DNA of 43,850 bases from Acinetobacter piscicola (GCF_002233755.1 NZ_NIFO01000028.1:1-43850), one strand, 5' to 3'; shown: positions 17,065 through 25,490, counted from the first letter of the stretch. Numbers and translations are program-made. The notes: generated by a model not told the origin, from the sequence alone.

Positions 17065-18183
17065 ATGAAAGTAGGTCTGGTCGGTTGGCGCGGGATGGTT
17101 GGTTCCGTCCTTATGCAACGTATGGTTGAAGAGAATGATTTTGCTCATTTTGAGCCATTCTATTTCTCTACCAGTAATGCAGGTGGTGAAGCCCCTGCTT
17201 TTGGTGGTAAAACTGCTCCAGCACTTATGGAAGCGACGGACATTACCAGTCTGAAGCAAATGGATGTCATTATTACCTGCCAAGGTGGCGATTATACCTC
17301 TGAAGTTTTCCCAAAGCTAAAAGCTGAAGGTTGGAATGGTTACTGGATCGATGCAGCGTCTACATTACGTATGGATGATGAAGCAATTATCGTTCTTGAC
17401 CCAGTTAACCTAAATGTCATCAAAGATGGTTTAATCAATGGTACTAAAACATTCGTTGGCGGTAACTGTACAGTTTCGTTAATGTTGATGAGCATGGGTT
17501 CTTTATTCCAACAAAACTTGGTGGAATGGATGACGGCGATGACTTACCAAGCGGCTTCTGGCGCTGGTGCGCAGAACATGCGTGAGCTGATTACAGGTAT
17601 GGGTTATCTTTATAATAATACTAAAGACCTATTAGACGATCCACGCTCAGCTATTTTAGATATTGATGGTAAAATTGCTGAATTACAACGTGGCGAAGGC
17701 TTCCCTTCTGCAAACTTTGGCGTACCTTTAGCTGGTTCGTTGATTCCTTATATCGACAAGCAACTTGAAAATGGTCAATCGAAGGAAGAATGGAAAGGTC
17801 AAGTTGAAACCAACAAGATCTTAGGTAATTCTCAAATCGTTCCGATTGATGGACATTGTGTACGTATTGGTGCGATGCGTTGTCATTCTCAAGCATTAAC
17901 ATTGAAATTGAAGAAAGATGTACCGCTTGATGAAATTGAAGACATGATTCGTCAGTCTAATCCATGGGCAAAAGTAGTTCCAAATACACGTGAAGCATCC
18001 ATGACTGATCTTACTCCAGTGGCTGTAACAGGTACTTTGTCTGTACCTGTAGGTCGTTTACGTAAGCTCAACATGGGTAAAGAGTATTTAGGCGCATTCA
18101 CAGTGGGTGACCAATTACTTTGGGGTGCTGCTGAGCCTTTACGCCGTATGTTACGTATTTTAATTGACTACAAAAATAGTTAA
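17065..18183 (+). CDS. asd: Aspartate-semialdehyde dehydrogenase
   Basis: 372 residues, the usual length of the gammaproteobacterial enzyme. It reduces L-aspartyl phosphate to aspartate semialdehyde with NADPH, the branch point to lysine/diaminopimelate, threonine and methionine. Signatures: [15 protein letters not shown] (nucleotide-binding loop), [18 protein letters not shown] with the catalytic Cys at residue 135, [13 protein letters not shown], and the late [17 protein letters not shown] with the catalytic His. A GAGG lies 9 nt before the ATG. In Pseudomonas asd likewise lies between leuB and fimV; here the leu genes lie a few genes further away. Confidence 0.97.
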   Translation: MKVGLVGWRGMVGSVLMQRMVEENDFAHFEPFYFSTSNAGGEAPAFGGKTAPALMEATDITSLKQMDVIITCQGGDYTSEVFPKLKAEGWNGYWIDAASTLRMDDEAIIVLDPVNLNVIKDGLINGTKTFVGGNCTVSLMLMSMGSLFQQNLVEWMTAMTYQAASGAGAQNMRELITGMGYLYNNTKDLLDDPRSAILDIDGKIAELQRGEGFPSANFGVPLAGSLIPYIDKQLENGQSKEEWKGQVETNKILGNSQIVPIDGHCVRIGAMRCHSQALTLKLKKDVPLDEIEDMIRQSNPWAKVVPNTREASMTDLTPVAVTGTLSVPVGRLRKLNMGKEYLGAFTVGDQLLWGAAEPLRRMLRILIDYKNS

Positions 18184-18206
18184 AATCGTAAAAAAACTCG
18201 ACATTA

Positions 18207-18238
18207 AAAAAAGCCGATCTATCTTGATCGGCTTTTTT
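18207..18238 (+). terminator. Intrinsic terminator of asd
   Basis: AAAAAAGCCGATC and GATCGGCTTTTTT form a perfect 13-bp stem around TATCTT, with the T-run in the right arm; 24 nt past the asd stop codon. Confidence 0.95.
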
Positions 18239-18301
18239 ATGTAACTATATTTATGTAACCACAATGTTAAAATTTTACATTTAGAATACAGCTAGGTATT
18301 G

Positions 18302-18307
18302 TATAAT
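18302..18307 (+). promoter_or_regulatory. Probable -10 element for fimV part 1
   Basis: A perfect TATAAT 37 nt before the ATG, downstream of the asd terminator. No good -35 hexamer lies at the standard distance, so promoter strength is uncertain. Confidence 0.4.
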
Positions 18308-18344
18308 TTTAGAGGCTTGTACTTCGTCAGAACAATGGATAGAG

Positions 18345-19862
18345 ATGACTAGATATAACAAATTAAAAATCGCCATTTTAACCATCATGACTTCGCAAAC
18401 AGTGAGTGCGATCACGCTCACCCCGATTCAAATTCAATCTGGATCTGGGGATTTACTTTATGCTGAGATGAAATTTAGTAATGCCAATCCAAATGAAAAA
18501 GTTGAAGTTGGTTTAGCAGACACAGAAGACATGATGAGTGTCGGATTTGCAAATCAGCCACCAGGGCATTTAAATTTCTATACACGACGTTCTCATGATG
18601 GTACTGGAGTTATCGTCATCACTTCCTCACGTCCGATGGTAGACCCAGAACTGAATATTTTATTAAAAGTAAAAGAAGGAAGTGCGACACATCTTCAACA
18701 AATAAAAACAGCTTTAACTCGTGGTCGTCCAAATATCCCCATAGCGAAACCGAATGCCACAGGGAATGAGAAATTACTGACACCACAAATCATTGTTAGT
18801 GAAAAAGATATTGCTCTTAACTTACCAAGCAGTACCTCATATCGGGCACATAGTACTGCGCCTACATCTACCAACACAGTAAAATCTGTACTTTCTGCTT
18901 CAACAAATGCACAACAACCATTGGTCATTAGTGTTACTGCACCACCAACTTTACAAGCCGTGCAAAATACTACCTCTCAAACCAAAACAGTGAATTATTC
19001 TAAAAATACTCAAGCAATCACTCAACAAGCATCTGTAACACCGATAAAAGCCGCTCAACAAATTCTAGATGTGCAAAAAACAGGAATTAAACCAGAAGTA
19101 GTCACAGCGAAGACTGAAACTGAGGCAGCAAAGACTGAAACTACACAATCTAAGCCTGAAACAACGAAGTCAGAAACTGTTCAAGCTGAAAAGGCTAAGA
19201 CAGAAACGACAAAGCCTAAACCTGAAATTGCCAAAAAAACAGAAACGGCAAAAGTAAAACCTGAAACAGCAAAAACGGTACCATCAGAAAAACAACAAGT
19301 CAAAAAAGTCAGCAATAACAATGCCCCTAAACATGTTGTTCAAGCCAATGAATCACTTTGGACAATCGCTTCAAGAATTTCTGCTGAAACACATCAAAGT
19401 ATTCCTGAAGTCATGAAACAAATTAAAGAAAATAATGCCAATGCATTTATTCAAGGCGACGTTAATCGTATTCGTCGTGGTGCTGCATTAAATCTGGCGG
19501 CAAGTTATAAACAAACGCCTCAAGTTAAATACAAAACACCAACTGCGCCAATCACCACAAGAAAACAGTCAGGATCTGCAAAGTACCGTTTAGACCAAGC
19601 AGAAATGAGCTTGATTGCTGATAATGAGCAAAATGTACCACAAGGCTCTGCCAAGAAAAATACTCAGGTGAATCAGACAAATACTGAATTATCTACAAAA
19701 GTTATGACATCCCGTGAAAAAACGGTTAAATTACAGAGGGACGTAACTCAACTTGCATCGGCTTTACAAGAAAAGAACCGACGAATTCAACTATTAAATG
19801 CTCGGCTTGCGCAATTGCAACAACAATTGCAGCAACAAAATGTAAAACAGCCAAAAAGTTAG
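18345..19862 (+). CDS. FimV N-terminal (periplasmic) half as a separate gene
   Basis: 505 residues. A signal peptide (about 1-22) leads into the conserved FimV N-terminal domain (ITLTPIQIQSGSGDLLYAEM...VSITSSRP-like strands, about 23-130). A low-complexity stretch of KTET/KPET repeats spans roughly 250-315, followed by a LysM-like peptidoglycan-binding domain (HVVQANESLWTIASRIS...INNNANAF-type, about 330-385) and a C-terminal coiled coil (about 450-500) rich in Gln. FimV/HubP proteins are polar hubs that connect peptidoglycan to cytoplasmic partners and support type IV pilus function. The protein ends where the membrane helix would normally follow; that helix begins the next gene, 48 nt downstream. 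Neighbouring asd and truA match Pseudomonas fimV synteny. Confidence 0.85.
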   Translation: MTRYNKLKIAILTIMTSQTVSAITLTPIQIQSGSGDLLYAEMKFSNANPNEKVEVGLADTEDMMSVGFANQPPGHLNFYTRRSHDGTGVIVITSSRPMVDPELNILLKVKEGSATHLQQIKTALTRGRPNIPIAKPNATGNEKLLTPQIIVSEKDIALNLPSSTSYRAHSTAPTSTNTVKSVLSASTNAQQPLVISVTAPPTLQAVQNTTSQTKTVNYSKNTQAITQQASVTPIKAAQQILDVQKTGIKPEVVTAKTETEAAKTETTQSKPETTKSETVQAEKAKTETTKPKPEIAKKTETAKVKPETAKTVPSEKQQVKKVSNNNAPKHVVQANESLWTIASRISAETHQSIPEVMKQIKENNANAFIQGDVNRIRRGAALNLAASYKQTPQVKYKTPTAPITTRKQSGSAKYRLDQAEMSLIADNEQNVPQGSAKKNTQVNQTNTELSTKVMTSREKTVKLQRDVTQLASALQEKNRRIQLLNARLAQLQQQLQQQNVKQPKS

Positions 19863-19910
19863 AATGTATTTAGGATATTGATTCATTGTGCTCAATGAAG
19901 GGGAAATAAA

Positions 19911-21221
19911 ATGTTGTTGTATGTGATTCCATTTATTTTACTGTTGGTTGTTGCCATCGTTTTAAAAAAACGTGAAGATGCCAATAAAGAAAATACCAGT
20001 TCTAACGCCAGCGCTAAAAAGAATAATAATAAAAAGACTGCGAAGAAAAATGTAGCACGTACTGCACGTAGCACGACTTCTCAAGGGCAAACTGCTGTTG
20101 TTAAAGAAGAAGTTGTTATTACGCAAACCGCAAAACCGTTAAGTCCTGAATTAAAAGCAAATATTGAGAAATTAATTTCAGATAAAAATTACTCCTCTGC
20201 TGAAGCAAAAATCAATCAAGCTTTAAATCAAGATAATGCACAGCATGAACTTTATTTGTATTTAATAGATATACATTTAGCGCAAAAAGATGAGTTTGCT
20301 TTTAATCAATTAATTAACCACATTCGCTCACTGGGTTTAGATGAGATTGTTGTTAAATCCAAGGAAAAGCAAAGCTCAACTCAAGCAAAAACTGAAAATT
20401 CAATTGAATCGATTGCATTTGAACCTGTTACATCAAATACGTCTGAATCGAAAAGCAATCATGCTGCATTTGACGCTTTAATTGATCATACGCAAACAAC
20501 GCCAGAACACTCGACTGAACCACAAACATCAAATAATGTACTTGAATTTGACACTTCAATTGATGCAGAAAGGCAAAATGATTCATTACAAGAACAAGTT
20601 CAACCCTTAGAATTTAATCTTGACTCAATCACTCAAAAAGACACAACGCCTACTGCTGATTTTTCATTTGAAGCTCCCGCTCCAACTGAAGAAAAGAAAG
20701 CAGAAAATATTGCACCTTTAGAGTTTAGTTTTACACAAGCTGAAACAGCAACTCCTGTTGTAAATGATAAACCAGCAGAAGAAATTGCAACCGAATTTAA
20801 ACTCGACTTTGCTGAACCAATTGCGACGCCAACAGTTGAAGAAGAAACAACTGTCACACACCCAAATGAATTAGAGTTTAAATTTACCCCGAACGAAGAA
20901 GCCGAAACACAACCCACTTTTAGTTTTGATTTAGATCAGAAAACAGAACAGACTGAAGTAGTAGTTCCTGCGTTAAACCTTGAAGCAACACCATCAACAG
21001 CTGAAACAGACCAAACTGTCGATTCAAGTGATCCCTTGGTTCAATCCTTCCCTGAATTAGCTCAAGTGGATGAAATTCAATTAGATTTAGACCTTGCTCA
21101 ACAATATATTGATTTGGGTGCATATGCATCTGCTCGTGAACTTCTCTCACAAAATGAATCAAAATATACGTCTGAACAACGTCAATTGTCTCAAACATTA
21201 CTCAATCAAATAGCTTCTTAA
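19911..21221 (+). CDS. FimV C-terminal (membrane + cytoplasmic) half as a separate gene
   Basis: 436 residues, starting with a membrane helix (about 1-20, LLYVIPFILLLVVAIVL) followed by a Lys-rich segment, so the rest is cytoplasmic. A TPR-like helical pair (about 80-140: ELKANIEKLISDKNYSSAEAKIN...) precedes a long acidic, probably disordered region (about 170-390) containing repeated EF-hydrophobic motifs (VLEFDTS, PLEFNLD, PLEFSFT, ELEFKFT, TFSFDLD). The last ~45 residues (QLDLDLAQQYIDLGAYASARELL) match the FimV C-terminal TPR domain that binds partners in Pseudomonas. GGGGAA precedes the ATG. It is in the same reading frame as the first half, but two in-frame stops (19,860 TAG and 19,896 TGA) separate them. 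Confidence 0.85.
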   Translation: MLLYVIPFILLLVVAIVLKKREDANKENTSSNASAKKNNNKKTAKKNVARTARSTTSQGQTAVVKEEVVITQTAKPLSPELKANIEKLISDKNYSSAEAKINQALNQDNAQHELYLYLIDIHLAQKDEFAFNQLINHIRSLGLDEIVVKSKEKQSSTQAKTENSIESIAFEPVTSNTSESKSNHAAFDALIDHTQTTPEHSTEPQTSNNVLEFDTSIDAERQNDSLQEQVQPLEFNLDSITQKDTTPTADFSFEAPAPTEEKKAENIAPLEFSFTQAETATPVVNDKPAEEIATEFKLDFAEPIATPTVEEETTVTHPNELEFKFTPNEEAETQPTFSFDLDQKTEQTEVVVPALNLEATPSTAETDQTVDSSDPLVQSFPELAQVDEIQLDLDLAQQYIDLGAYASARELLSQNESKYTSEQRQLSQTLLNQIAS

Positions 21222-21239
21222 AGCTATTCGTTCTAAGAT

Positions 21240-21266
21240 AAAGCAGTCATTCATGGCTGCTTTTTT
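21240..21266 (+). terminator. Intrinsic terminator after fimV part 2, ending 3 nt before the asparaginase start
   Basis: AAAGCAG/CTGCTTT with a 10-nt loop and T6. The T-run stops at 21266 and the asparaginase ATG is at 21270, so the hairpin is part of any transcript reading into that gene. Confidence 0.8.
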
Positions 21267-21269
21267 ATT

Positions 21270-22244
21270 ATGAACAAGAAAATTGCTTTAATTTATATGG
21301 GTGGAACTTTTGGCTGTGTCGGTGAGCCTTTGGCACCAATGCCTGAGACTGAATTTCTACCTCGGCTACAACACGTACTTCCATCGCATCTAAAAATTGA
21401 GTGTTTTAAAGCACCGAATATTAAAGACAGTAGTGCTTGCACTGCCTCAGATTGGCTGGCACTCATTCAACAAATACAAAGCCTTCAACTACAAAATTTC
21501 CAACATTTTGTCATTATTCATGGTACCGATACACTCAGTTATGCTGCAGCGACACTTTCTCGATTCCTCGCTGAATCTTGTCATGTAGTCATCACGGGGA
21601 GTCAGTACCCTCTTCTGAATATTTCAGGTGAAAATACTCGTGAATTTACAGATGCCATTGATAATTTAAATACAGCATTAGATGCTGTAATGAGCCTTCC
21701 TGTGGGGGTTTATCTCGCCTTTTTTCACCAAGTGATTCATGCTCGGACTGCATTAAAAACCCATAGCACTGCACTGGATGCGTTTAGAGGACAAATCGTA
21801 GATCAGGAAATTAATATTGATCCTCACGTTATCAATGTACAACTTACACATATTGAAAAAGCAAAAACACTCAATATTATCAATTGGATGATGTTGCCTA
21901 TCGAACAAGAACAGCTGGCTCATAATTTAGATTTGATACTCACTAAACCACCTCATTTTTTAATTATTCAAGCCTATGGTGTAGGTAATCTTGCGGTAAA
22001 TGATCACATTGTTCAAAAAATTAAAGCACTACAACTGAATGGCTGCCAAGTGGTTCTCTCCACACAAGTCCCATTAGGCGGTATGGACCAACGCTATGCA
22101 GTGAGTCAATGGATCAAAGATGCAAAAATTTTAGTCAGCGATGCACTCAGTCAAGCAGATCTTTATGCCAAAATCCTCAAAATTTATTTACAATACCCCA
22201 CTTCGGAACAATGGCACGACCATTGGTATGATCTTCCTGAATAG
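21270..22244 (+). CDS. Asparaginase, type I-like
   Basis: 324 residues. IALIYMGGTFGCVG matches the N-terminal threonine-containing signature GGTIG, with Phe instead of Ile, and IIHGTDTLSYAAATLSRFL carries the second conserved Thr-Asp-Thr plus TDT/Lys region of L-asparaginases. VITGSQYPL follows the family's GSQ motif. Lack of a signal peptide indicates a cytoplasmic type I enzyme that hydrolyses asparagine to aspartate and ammonia. The start is odd: it lies 3 nt after a terminator T-run with no Shine-Dalgarno sequence, and the next in-frame ATG (inside MGGTFG) would remove the first beta-strand. truA begins 8 nt after the stop. Confidence 0.9.
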   Translation: MNKKIALIYMGGTFGCVGEPLAPMPETEFLPRLQHVLPSHLKIECFKAPNIKDSSACTASDWLALIQQIQSLQLQNFQHFVIIHGTDTLSYAAATLSRFLAESCHVVITGSQYPLLNISGENTREFTDAIDNLNTALDAVMSLPVGVYLAFFHQVIHARTALKTHSTALDAFRGQIVDQEINIDPHVINVQLTHIEKAKTLNIINWMMLPIEQEQLAHNLDLILTKPPHFLIIQAYGVGNLAVNDHIVQKIKALQLNGCQVVLSTQVPLGGMDQRYAVSQWIKDAKILVSDALSQADLYAKILKIYLQYPTSEQWHDHWYDLPE

Positions 22245-22252
22245 AGGTTTTT

Positions 22253-23050
22253 ATGCAACGCTTTGCAATTGGTATTGAGTTTTGTGGCATTCGTTATAAG
22301 GGTTGGCAAACTCAGCAAGCAGGTGTGCGAAGTATTCAGGAAACCATGGAAAAGGTGCTGAGTAAAATTGCTGATGAGCCCATTATTTTACACGGTGCGG
22401 GTCGTACCGATGCAGGTGTGCATGCGACCAATATGGTGGCACATTTTGATACCAGTGCGATCCGTCCAATGCGTGGTTGGTTAATGGGTTCAAATAGCCA
22501 ATTGCCAAAAGACATTTCGATCCAATGGATTAAAGAAATGGATCATGATTTCCATGCTCGCTTTAAAGCGCAAGCACGGCGCTATCGTTATGTGGTCTAT
22601 CAATCTGCAAATCGTCCAGCTTTATTACATAAACAAGTGACACATGCATTTTATCCGCTCGATGTCGATAAGATGATTGAAGCTGCCAAAAAGTTTGAAG
22701 GTACGCATAATTTTGAAAGCTTTCGTGCAGCCGCATGTCAGTCTAATCAACCTGTGCGCCATGTTAAACACTGCCGTTTAATCCGACATGGCAATTATTT
22801 GGTTTTAGATATTCAAGCCGATGGTTTCTTACACCATATGGTACGTAACATCATGGGTTGTTTATTGGAAATTGGTCAAGGAATGTATGAGGTTGATCAT
22901 ATCGATCAGATTTTTGCTGCTGAAAACCGTAAAGCTGCGGGAATCACAGCACCACCTGATGGCTTGTATTTCATCCATGCAGATTATCCTGAACAATTCG
23001 AATTACCTAAAATGCCTTTAGGCCCTCATTGGCTGAATATGCCAGAGTAG
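22253..23050 (+). CDS. truA: tRNA pseudouridine synthase A
   Basis: 265 residues. GRTDAGVHATNMVAHF contains the catalytic aspartate (residue 53) of the TruA family, which forms pseudouridine at positions 38-40 of the tRNA anticodon stem-loop. RRYRYVVYQ, FRAAACQSNQPVRHV and DGFLHHMVRNIMGCLLEIG are further family signatures. The start has AGAGG a few nt upstream and lies 8 nt past the asparaginase gene, so they are co-transcribed. The fimV-truA proximity is also found in Pseudomonas. Confidence 0.96.
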   Translation: MQRFAIGIEFCGIRYKGWQTQQAGVRSIQETMEKVLSKIADEPIILHGAGRTDAGVHATNMVAHFDTSAIRPMRGWLMGSNSQLPKDISIQWIKEMDHDFHARFKAQARRYRYVVYQSANRPALLHKQVTHAFYPLDVDKMIEAAKKFEGTHNFESFRAAACQSNQPVRHVKHCRLIRHGNYLVLDIQADGFLHHMVRNIMGCLLEIGQGMYEVDHIDQIFAAENRKAAGITAPPDGLYFIHADYPEQFELPKMPLGPHWLNMPE

Positions 23051-23065
23051 TTTATTTTCGAATTC

Positions 23066-23133
23066 TTCCCTAACCCTTCCTTTGAAAAAAGGAAGAGGAA
23101 TTCCTCTCGTTTTATAAAAGAGAGGTTAGGGAA
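23066..23133. repeat. REP-like compound palindrome (copy A)
   Basis: TTCCCTAACC and GGTTAGGGAA (10 bp) flank two inner hairpins: CTTCCTTT/AAAGGAAG and CCTCTC...GAGAGG. It fills the whole space between the truA stop and the convergent AraC-type gene. Architecture and sequence resemble a second element at 28051-28119, and similar compound palindromes of the CCCTAACC/CTTCTCCC kind are familiar from Acinetobacter intergenic regions. Confidence 0.75.
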
Positions 23134-23139
23134 AATTTC

Positions 23140-24150
23140 TCAACGCTGTTTACGTTTTCTATATTCCACTGGCGTTTCATTGGTCCAACGCTTAAACGCT
23201 CGATAAAACGTACTTGGCTCAGAAAAACCGGTTAAATAAACAATACGCTCTACACTTTCATTGGTATTGGCCAATAATTTTTTAGCTAATCGACAACGAT
23301 AGTCAGAAAGAATTTGCTGAAAGCTGGTATTTGCCTCAGAAAGCTGAGTACGCAAACGGCGCGGTGTAATATTCAGTTGAGCAGCAACCGTTTCCAGTGT
23401 GGTTTCACCACTCTCTAAAGTTGAACCAATCGCACGGCGAACTTCCCCAACAAGATCATAACGTGCAAGCTCTTGGAGTTTTTCTAGCGCCAATTGCTCA
23501 TGGAGCTGTAAAAGTTCAGGTTCAGCTTGCCACAATGGATAATCTAAAATGGCTGGATCAAAATACAAACGCGTTTCTTTTTGTCCCAAACTTACTGGGC
23601 ATTCATAAACACGAAAATATTCGGCATCTGAAGCACCTTGGCTGAAATTAAAATCGATATAAATCGGTTCAAAACGCCCTTCAGTAATAAATTTAAAAAA
23701 CCGTAAAATCCCAGAAAGTGCACATTCAGAAAAATGACGATTGACAATATTATCTCCCCAAGGCTGCTGACCATTGGTTAAATAGCACCGTCCATTATCA
23801 TCAACCACCAATGTCGCATGAAAAGCATCACTAATTAAACGTTGATATGCCAAAGCGCGCTTGAGCCCTTCACCAAAGTTTTCACTTGAAATAAATAGGT
23901 GTTCAATCACTTGCCCTCGATAAAGAGGTAAGTGCTCACCAAGATGTAATCCAATATCAAGATCACGGCTAACCTCTTCAGCCGCAGTCCAAAAAGCATA
24001 TTGTGCGTTGAGCGGAGTACGTGCATTTTGATCGACTTGATTTAATGTCACTCCCGCCTTGGATAATATTTCTTCTGTCGGCAATCCTGCACGACGGATC
24101 GCTTGATAGCCTAATCGTAAAACAACCGAAGCATCAGTTAGCTGACTCAC
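23140..24150 (-). CDS. AraC-family transcriptional regulator
   Basis: 336 residues, GTG start supported by AAGGAAGGG about 7 nt upstream. The N-terminal two-thirds match the Arabinose_bd-like sensor domain of the OruR/ArgR-like AraC group (for example LGYQAIRRAGLPTEEILSKAG at the start and DIGLHLGEHLP). The C-terminal 100 residues form the double HTH: TLETVAAQLNITPRRLRTQL, LLANTNESVERIVYLTGFSEPSTFYRAFKRWTNETPVEYRKR. Such regulators usually control a neighbouring catabolic or exporter gene, but here neighbours are truA and infA, so the target is not apparent. Confidence 0.92.
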   Translation of the reverse strand: MSQLTDASVVLRLGYQAIRRAGLPTEEILSKAGVTLNQVDQNARTPLNAQYAFWTAAEEVSRDLDIGLHLGEHLPLYRGQVIEHLFISSENFGEGLKRALAYQRLISDAFHATLVVDDNGRCYLTNGQQPWGDNIVNRHFSECALSGILRFFKFITEGRFEPIYIDFNFSQGASDAEYFRVYECPVSLGQKETRLYFDPAILDYPLWQAEPELLQLHEQLALEKLQELARYDLVGEVRRAIGSTLESGETTLETVAAQLNITPRRLRTQLSEANTSFQQILSDYRCRLAKKLLANTNESVERIVYLTGFSEPSTFYRAFKRWTNETPVEYRKRKQR

Positions 24151-24316
24151 GCAGTGCCCTTCCTTGTATGTTATTCATTTATACTTAAATCATCAGATTT
24201 AGATTACAGTCGATTGGCTAAACTGACAATATTTATCCGCTTTTTTTTGTAGAAATTGTTTAACAATATGTTCGCCTATTTTCAAGTCATCTGCCACCTT
24301 GTAAAGTCGAATAATC

Positions 24317-24345
24317 TTGTCTTTCTATAAAAAATTGCCTATAAT
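24317..24345 (+). promoter_or_regulatory. Sigma-70-type promoter of infA
   Basis: TTGTCT and TATAAT separated by exactly 17 nt, 34 nt before the infA ATG. Confidence 0.75.
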
Positions 24346-24378
24346 TTGCGCCTTTCCAATTTGATCATCAGGTAGGCT

Positions 24379-24600
24379 ATGGCCAATAAAGAGGAACTTA
24401 TCGAGTTCGAAGGCGTTGTCACCGAAACGCTTCCAAATACTATGTTCCGTGTACGTCTAGAAAACGGTCACGAAGTGATTGCTCACATTTCTGGTAAAAT
24501 GCGTAAACACTATATTCGTATTTTAACTGGCGACAGTGTTAAAGTCGAAATGACACCATATGACTTAACTAAAGGTCGTATTACTTATCGTGCACGCTAA
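24379..24600 (+). CDS. infA: Translation initiation factor IF-1
   Basis: 73 residues; an S1-like OB fold: [34 protein letters not shown] and [19 protein letters not shown] are all diagnostic. IF-1 blocks the ribosomal A site during initiation and assists IF-2 and IF-3. The gene is monocistronic: good promoter (TTGTCT-17-TATAAT) before it and a terminator directly after it. An AGGTAGG ribosome-binding region precedes the ATG. Confidence 0.98.
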   Translation: MANKEELIEFEGVVTETLPNTMFRVRLENGHEVIAHISGKMRKHYIRILTGDSVKVEMTPYDLTKGRITYRAR

Positions 24601-24614
24601 GTTCTAGCGGAAGC

Positions 24615-24639
24615 AAAAGCCACTTTGAGGTGGCTTTTT
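24615..24639 (+). terminator. Intrinsic terminator of infA
   Basis: AAAAGCCAC/GTGGCTTTT around TTTGAG, with T5 at the end, 14 nt after the stop codon. Confidence 0.92.
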
Positions 24640-25082
24640 CATTCTCACGATCCTTCTTATTTTACTCATCGATCCATTGCTATCGTTTGGCAAGGTATTC
24701 TCTTACTCTCTAAAATCTAATCAACTCATCATTAACCTTCTCTTCAAAACATCTAGAATCTTCAAAGCTTTATAGATGATGATTTAAATTAAAGTTAAAG
24801 CTATCTTGTTTGAGTTAAATCTTAGCTCCACGCTTTATCTATCTCACTGTTCTCCATAGAGTTTAAGCATTATTTGGGAATATTGAAGTGAATTTTACTG
24901 CTCAATGCTTAAATCCATTCCCAGTGCTGATCATTCAACATTCTCACATTCTGCTCTGATATTCAAATGCATAGACTGTTTCTGCTTGTCTATTTTACTC
25001 ATTCACCCCAGCTGAAATTTGTTTATTTATTGCACTCAGACTACACTATTTAAAATAGAGTCGTAGGCCTTGGAGTGCAACA
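24640..25082. other. Long gene-free stretch with interleaved inverted repeats
   Basis: About 440 bases without a credible ORF on either strand. It contains two perfect inverted repeats whose arms alternate: TTTAAGCATT (24862-24871) with AATGCTTAAA (24904-24913), and TGGGAAT (24875-24881) with ATTCCCA (24917-24923). The 3' end must hold the promoter for the following lipoprotein gene (a weak TTGCAC...TAAAAT pair is spaced 15 nt). Confidence 0.45.
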
Positions 25083-25490
25083 ATGAAGTTAGCTCGACAA
25101 CTTTTATGGGCAATAGGTTTTACAATTCCTTTAACAGGATGCCAAACCAATGTACCTAGGCAAATGAATTTAGATGAATATTTACAACAATTTATTGGTT
25201 CAAGTCGTTCCGAAATTCAGCAGAATTTAGATTTCAAAGCATTGGGCTATCAAACTTCTAAAAATATTCAAAGCACTCCTACAGAGCTCAGTTATACCAT
25301 TCTCAGGCCACTAAACATTCCAATGGCTGGAGCTAATGCAACCGTAGGTACAAATGCGGCGGGTGCGCCTGTGATTCGTTATGACATGACAGCAACGCCC
25401 ACCTATGATATTAATTTTAGTTGTAAAGTGACCTTTAAACTGAAAGATGATATTGCACAGTCTATTCAATACCTAGGCAAAGCGTGTTAA
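25083..25490 (+). CDS. Lipoprotein, hypothetical
   Basis: 135 residues. The signal peptide ends in the lipobox LTGC, with Cys at residue 20 (GFTIPLTGC), so the mature protein is lipid-anchored. The residue after Cys is Gln, consistent with sorting to the outer membrane by the usual +2 rule. The soluble part (FIGSSRSEIQQNLDF...) starts like the small SmpA/OmlA-type lipoproteins, whose motif is G.s...v...lG.p; a central Gly/Ala-rich stretch and two Cys near the end (SCKVTF and GKAC) could form a disulfide. It is not assignable by eye beyond that. It stands alone, convergent with leuB. Confidence 0.75.
   Translation: MKLARQLLWAIGFTIPLTGCQTNVPRQMNLDEYLQQFIGSSRSEIQQNLDFKALGYQTSKNIQSTPTELSYTILRPLNIPMAGANATVGTNAAGAPVIRYDMTATPTYDINFSCKVTFKLKDDIAQSIQYLGKAC

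Noticed and set aside
19107..19290. Repeat tract considered as a CRISPR array
   Set aside because: Repeats are short, contiguous and coding (KTET/KPET); no spacers and no cas genes.
20633..20917. 94-codon minus-strand ORF within fimV part 2
   Set aside because: Ser/Val/Gly-rich translation is the complement of the acidic repeat region; no start signals.
24862..24923. Interleaved repeats as a true H-type pseudoknot
   Set aside because: The 3-nt connector is too short to span a 10-bp stem, so a classical pseudoknot with both full stems is sterically unlikely; kept only as alternative pairing.
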